From Tetracentron sinense (Eukaryota; Streptophyta; Magnoliopsida; Trochodendrales; Trochodendraceae), in contig CM026554.1 in assembly GCA_015143295.1 (NCBI GenBank), positions 32,439,531 through 32,503,530 on the forward strand: DNA of 64,000 bases, given 5' to 3'. Each line of letters begins with the position of its first letter. The first letter of the stretch is position 1. The notes beneath the pieces are model-generated. The model was not told the DNA's origin. It did no database searches and saw only the letters and a program-made list of their open reading frames with translations. The translations under genes were made by a program, and so were the position numbers. Positions 59,023 through 64,000 of the stretch are shown piece by piece.

Positions 59023-62000
59023 TAAGACACAAGGAAATAGTACATATGAGCCACAGTCAGGAGATCTCATGGCTTTGTCAGATGTAAGGCCTGTACATGT
59101 AAACGATTTAAACAGGCCCCGACAATCCTATCTTCTCTGTTTAGTCGTAAGGGGAGGAAACAATGTCAGCACCGGTATGGTCGTAGTCTTATCATCAAAG
59201 CCCATCACGATTGAACGAGGCTTGAATAAGAAGAAAGAGCCGCTTTTCGCTGTTTTTCTGATTAACATGACAACAAATAATCGCGTATGGAAGGCATTGA
59301 ACCCGGATATACTTGGGGGCAACATGAGCATCATTAAAGAGGTGTTGCATACAGATTCCTCAGTAAGACTCATAACTTTTTTCTTGCTTTTGTAGTTGAA
59401 AAAAAAAATTGAGATATTCATTTAATGGATATTTTGAACTACTGTTGTCACCATATTAGCTCTAAATTATGCTGAATTTACGTACTGTGCTGGAAGCAGC
59501 ATGAGAGATAGAGAGAAATAATGAAGAATCATACGATTTAAGGGTTTATCTACCAAGCACTCAATTTTAACTTCTTTCATAGTGACCGCAGACTATTAGG
59601 AGTTAGAACCATTGTCATCTACCTTATTACAGTGATCCTAATATAGACTCCAATCTCTTTAGATGTGATTTTCGAATATTTAGGAAATTCTATATAAGCA
59701 TGCATTCTGACATAACATAAAAGTATAAATTTGCTTTGAACCTGATAGCCGAAAATTGCTTACATGGCTAGCTAGTTTTAATTGTATTTATTTCTTTCAG
59801 GTTGGGAATAATTGCACTCGCTGCTCTTCTCAAGGAGATAGCAGTGTCACTGGATCAGTTTTACAAGCAGATCTTCACTCATTCAATCTGAATAAATCCC
59901 AAACTAATGCAGTGTTGAGCTCTATTGCAGCAAGGGGATGCATTCATAAGAATTCAGTCAAACTTATTTGGGGCCCTCCTGGGACTGGAAAAACAAAAAC
60001 AGTTGGTTCATTGTTGTGGGCACTCCTAAGGATGAAATGCAGAACACTTATGTGTGCCCCGACTAACATTGCAGTATTGGAAGTTACTGCGCGCCTTGTG
60101 AGGTTGGTTAGGGATTCACTGAAACATGACAGTTATGGGTTGGGAGATGTAGTTTTACTTGGAAATGGAAAGAGAATGAAGATCGATGATCACGACGAAC
60201 TTCTGGATATATTTCTTGATTATCGCGTCAAAAGTCTTGAGAAGTGCTTTGCTCCACTCTCTGGGTGGAAATATAGTATAGATTCAATGATATGGTTGCT
60301 TGAAAACCCTAAACAGCAGTATCTTTTGTATGTAGAAAAGGAAAAGAAGAAAAATGAGGACGGGGATGAGGATGAGGACGAGGACAAGGACGAAGACGAA
60401 GACGAAGACGAGGAAGAGGAGGAGGATCTTTTGACAATTGGGGAGTTCATCGAGAAAAGATTTGATTTCATTGAGGAGGGCCTGAAGCTATGTATAGTGA
60501 ATTTGTATACCCACCTACCTACTTCCTTCATTTCATTAGGAGTGGTAGAGAATATGATTAGAGCTCTCAGTTTACTGGAATCTCTTGGAACACTGTTACA
60601 TACTGGCACTTGTACCAGTGAAGAGATAAACTCAGTCTTTAAACACTTAAATGATGAAGAAAGCACAGTTACTGGCTCTAATACGTTCTTATTGAGTAAG
60701 GCCAGAAACCATTGCCTTAAGATCCTGAGATGCCTTCGTGAAACATTTACTCTTCCTGATCTTTCTGATGTTTCAATCAGAAACTTTTGTTTGCAAAGTG
60801 CTTATCTTATTTTCTGCACTGCTTCAACCTCTGCTAATTTACACATAGAAGGGATGACACCATTAGAGCTTTTGGTTGTTGACGAAGCTTCCCAGCTTAA
60901 AGAATGTGAATCAGCCATTCCCCTACAACTTCCTGGTATCCGTCATGCAATTCTCATAGGGGATGAGCGGCAACTGCCCGCCATGGTTAAAAGTGAGGTT
61001 CGATTGTTTTATTTTTTATTTCTTATACATTTGCTTGAATTCCTTTATCTTTCTGATCAATTCTACTTGGTTCCTTTAAATTTAATTTTTAATTTTTAAT
61101 TTATTAGATTTGTGAGAAGGCTGAATTTGGAAGAAGTCTGTTTGAGAGGATGGTATCACTGGGACAAGAGAAGCACCTTCTCAATGTCCAGTATAGAATG
61201 CATCCATCCATAAGCTTATTCCCAAACATGGAGTTTTACAACAAACAGATTTCGAATGCTCCAAATGTCCGAGAAAGGAGTTATGAAAAGCAGTTTCTTC
61301 AAGAAAAGATGTATGGCTCCTATTCCTTTATAAATGTTGCTTATGGGAAGGAGGATTCTCATGCAAGGTATAAAAATATGGTGGAGGTTGCTGTGGTTGC
61401 AACGAGTGTAGGAAGCCTTTTCAAAGGTATGTTTTAGTATGAATTGATTCAAAGTTCTGTCAGAGTAATTGAATTTGAATTGGAAATCTTTTGTAAGATC
61501 GGGATAAAATTGAACTGCGAACCACAAATCAAATTATCCAAAACTAAGCACTACTTGGTGCATTTATTTCTTAAACACTTGGGAAACATTGAATATTTTT
61601 TACCTACTCCTTAAACCCAGCATCAGTTGCCACAAGGAAGAGGGTTAGTGTTGGTGTTATATCCCCATATAAGGCTCAGATTTATGCAATTCAAGAGAAA
61701 CTTGGAGACAGATACAGCACATGCAGCGATTTCTCTGTGAGCATTCGGTCTGTCGATGGGTTTCAAGGTGGTGAGGATGATGTGATAATCATTTCTACTG
61801 TTAGATGTAATGGGAATGGATCAGTGGGTTTTCTTTCCAAACATCAACGGACTAATGTGGCTCTCACAAGAGCAAGGTATTTTTCATATAAAAATGTATT
61901 GTGACTAATTATTGTCAGAATGTTCAAGTTGTTTCATGTTAGAGGCTTGGTTGCTGCTGTTGTAGGTATTGCCTTTGGATTCTGGGAAACGGGCCAACTT

Positions 62001-62475
62001 TGATTAACAGCGGTTCTATTTGGAAGAAATTAGTGCTTGATGCAAAGGATCGGGGGTGCGTCTATAATGCTGAAGAAGACAGGAGCTTGGCTGAAGCAAT
62101 CATAGATTCCTTGGTCGAGCTTGACCAACTTTATGATCTACTCAGAACGGATTCTTTACTGTTCAGATGCTCAAGGTAGAAGGTATAGGTTTTCCGTCTT
62201 CTAATTGCTTGCTCTTCTCACCAGTTTGTAGAAGATCAAACATAGTTGATCTTGGGGCATTGAGATCAAGCAGGTCATTTGGCTTGTAACTTGGCCGGGT
62301 CGTCTCGGTATTTTTCCTGAACCAAATCCTATTATAATGAAATACTTTGTTGATGTTTGAATTGCTTAGACAAAACCTATTAGTTCCTTGAGACCATATA
62401 TTGGTTTACCCAAATCCTATTACAATGTGATTTCATAGAGATTATGTGCGTCTTTGAGTTTTTGTTTATGTGAAC

Positions 62476-63386
62476 TATTAGGAAATATCCTATTGTAATA
62501 AAGTGAATGAGATACACTGTATCATTATTAGTGTATCTCTTCACAATTTGGATAGTATCAATTAAATTTGAATTTAGGATTTGATTAGGTATGATTAGAT
62601 TAGGATTATCTTTGAGAGATCTTTCTATGTTAGGAGTCTTGGCATGAAACATCTATTTAAACCCTTTATGGGGTTATTGTAAATCATTCAAGAATTCTCA
62701 ATAAATTCATTCACTTTATGGTATCAGAACGGGCGATCTGCCTGTATTGATTTTTTTCCCCTTTTTATTACGTGTTTCCGGCAGGCGGCATTGCCGCCGC
62801 CCGTCGGGACTAAAGTTTCTCTATTCTCTTTCTTATTTTTTTTTGTCATCAAAGCCAACATAGATGTTAGCATGGTTGGTCTAGTTTTTTTTTTTTTTAT
62901 TCCTCTTTGATGGTTGTCGTAATAAGTGTATTTCCTTTTATTTTATTGAAGACCTCTCTAATGAGAGTTTTTCTTCACATTGCAAATCAATCTTCGGGTG
63001 CTTTGGGAAGACGATCATGACAGCTTGATCTAGTGGGCTACCGGCTCCGACAGACTCATAAATATGAGCGGGATGCGACAGAGATAGACTTCACAGACTG
63101 GCGGTGACTACCAAGCACGGATGTTTTAACTCTTCATGCACAAAGGGAGTACTCAAGTTGCGCAAACCCATGAAGATTTTCAATCCACATGTGTTTGAGG
63201 GGGAATATTAGGAAATATCCTATTGTAATAAAGTGAATGAGATACACTGTATCATTATTAGTGTATCTTTTCACAATTTGGATAGTATCAATTAAATTTG
63301 AATTTAGGATTTGATTAGGTATGATTAGATTAGGATTATCTTTGAGAGATCTTTCTATATTAGGAGTCTTAGGATATTTCCTAATA
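62476..63386 (+). mobile_element. TRIM retrotransposon in intron 6 of copy E
   Basis: The left LTR 62476-62718 is followed by TGGTATCAGAAC (primer-binding site). The right LTR starts at 63206 after GTTTGAGGGGGAA. Exact flanks TGAAC (62471-62475 and 63387-63391) mark the insertion. The right LTR stops at GAGTCTTA and ends in GGATATTTCCTAATA, the reverse complement of the LTR start TATTAGGAAATATCC, which the left LTR does not have. No coding frame. Confidence 0.85.
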
Positions 63387-63845
63387 TGAACTTTGTTAAT
63401 GGTTCTTTGATTCCTTAATTGGTGTAAGGCACCAATTATTTCATTTTTTTTTTCTTTTTCAATAATGAGCCTAGACATACTTTCTTCATTTTAAACAGGT
63501 TTCTTTCAGTGATGATTTTAAGAAAACCATGGAGGGTATAAGGAGTGTCAAAATACGCAAGGAAGTGGTTGCTTTGTTGATGAAGCTTTCAAGTGGTTGG
63601 CATCATCCTCGTGCTCACAAGGAAGGAAACCTCAAGCTGTTGGAACAGTACAGGGTCAATGATCTGCTCAAGCTTGTTTGGAGTGTAGATATCCACAAGG
63701 AGAATTCGAATTACATCCAAGTGTTGAACATTTGCGATATTCTGCCATTTCCTGAGATACCAAAGCCATCAAAGCGTCTTGAAATAATATTTGGGAATTA
63801 TACAGTGGCCAATTTGAATCGTTGCAGATTCAAATGTATTGAAGG

Positions 63846-64000
63846 GTATGCAACTATCAGTATCCCTTCTTTTAATATATCTAGCTTCTAATATTTTGAA
63901 ACAATGAAATGTGTTGCTTTTTTCTGTTTAATACTTAAACAACTTCCTTCGTTGGGAAATGAAAATAACCATATTTGTGGATACGATCATTGAAGGAATT
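63846..64000 (+). other. Start of intron 7 of copy E
   Basis: After GAAGG a GTATGC donor begins the intron preceding the final coding exon, which lies outside the window. Confidence 0.6.

Larger units (their letters stand above)
48211..63845 (+). pseudogene. Disrupted helicase copy E (3' end outside window)
   Basis: Exons: 48211-48343, 58664-59362, 59801-60997, 61108-61426, 61621-61876, 61966-62182, 63499-63845, with the last exon beyond the window. Exon 1 has a 24-bp tandem duplication and a 2-bp deletion at the GACTGTGTT site that shifts the frame. Exon 2 carries a 147-bp MITE with an in-frame TAA and a small ITP repeat. Exon 6 has TGG to TAG (62177-62179). Exon 7 lacks about five codons net. 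Exons 3-6 are otherwise open with [33 protein letters not shown] and TRAR all visible, so a partial product from an internal start is conceivable. Intron 1 is 10.3 kb (262 bp in A), swollen by transposons. Unlike B and D it keeps the exon 5/6 intron. Confidence 0.85.

Noticed and set aside
58875..59027. MITE in exon 2 of copy E acting as a new intron (GTGCTC..ATAAG)
   Set aside because: Using these GT/AG bases would remove two extra bases and shift the frame, so it would not restore the exon.
1..64000. CRISPR arrays, operons, rRNA genes or phage features
   Set aside because: None found; introns, TE types and UTR structure show plant nuclear DNA.

Overview
This window is nuclear DNA of a flowering plant. 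It shows interrupted genes with GT-AG introns, a Copia retrotransposon, Helitron ends, a poly(A)-tailed SINE, small LTR elements, many MITEs and long (TA)n tracts. The sequence alone does not settle the species. Only one gene family is well represented: a local array of superfamily-1 helicases of the plant Sen1/Upf1-like type. These have an N-terminal plant-specific region (probably DUF6469) followed by a UvrD/AAA_11-AAA_12 type helicase core.

Layout: five copies are present. Copy A (5281-10852, minus) and copy B (14988-21272, minus) can be spliced by eye into uninterrupted proteins of 1035 and 1084 residues with all helicase motifs. Copy C (23133-27067, minus) is cut off in exon 3, carries a nonsense codon, and abuts an F-box gene fragment (22458-22860). 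Copy D (36077-39403, minus) keeps the exon order but has lost most of exon 2 and the Walker A segment, and has three in-frame stops. Copy E (48211 to beyond 63845, plus) is inverted relative to the others, head to head with D. It has a frameshifted exon 1, a 10.3-kb first intron full of transposons, a MITE inside exon 2 and a nonsense codon in exon 6; its last exon lies outside the window. Flanking sequence is shared too (1718-2500, 13080-13800 and 34560-34920 downstream; about 10.9-11.7, 21.3-22.3, 27.1-27.5, 39.4-40.0 and 46.5-48.2 kb upstream), so the duplicated unit is roughly 10 kb.

History readable in the array: B is a recombinant. Its promoter, exon 1 and first part of exon 2 match A, and the rest of exon 2, intron 2 and exon 3 match C, with the switch confined to about 21 bp near 20618-20639. 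B and D lack, exactly at the splice sites, an intron that A and E have. A, B and D share an intron in the 3' UTR that starts 32 nt after the stop codon.

The spacers (0-5 kb, 11.7-13.6, 27.5-35, 40-48 and 48.3-58.5 kb) are transposon sediment. They hold hAT-like MITEs with clear 8-bp target duplications, foldback MITEs, two tRNA-derived SINEs, nonautonomous Helitrons with hairpin-CTAG ends, a TRIM family of about 0.8-1.6 kb, a decayed Tnt1/Tork-type Copia element, and an N-terminal LRR receptor-kinase (PXC2-like) fragment directly upstream of that Copia remnant. No rRNA, tRNA gene or CRISPR array was seen.
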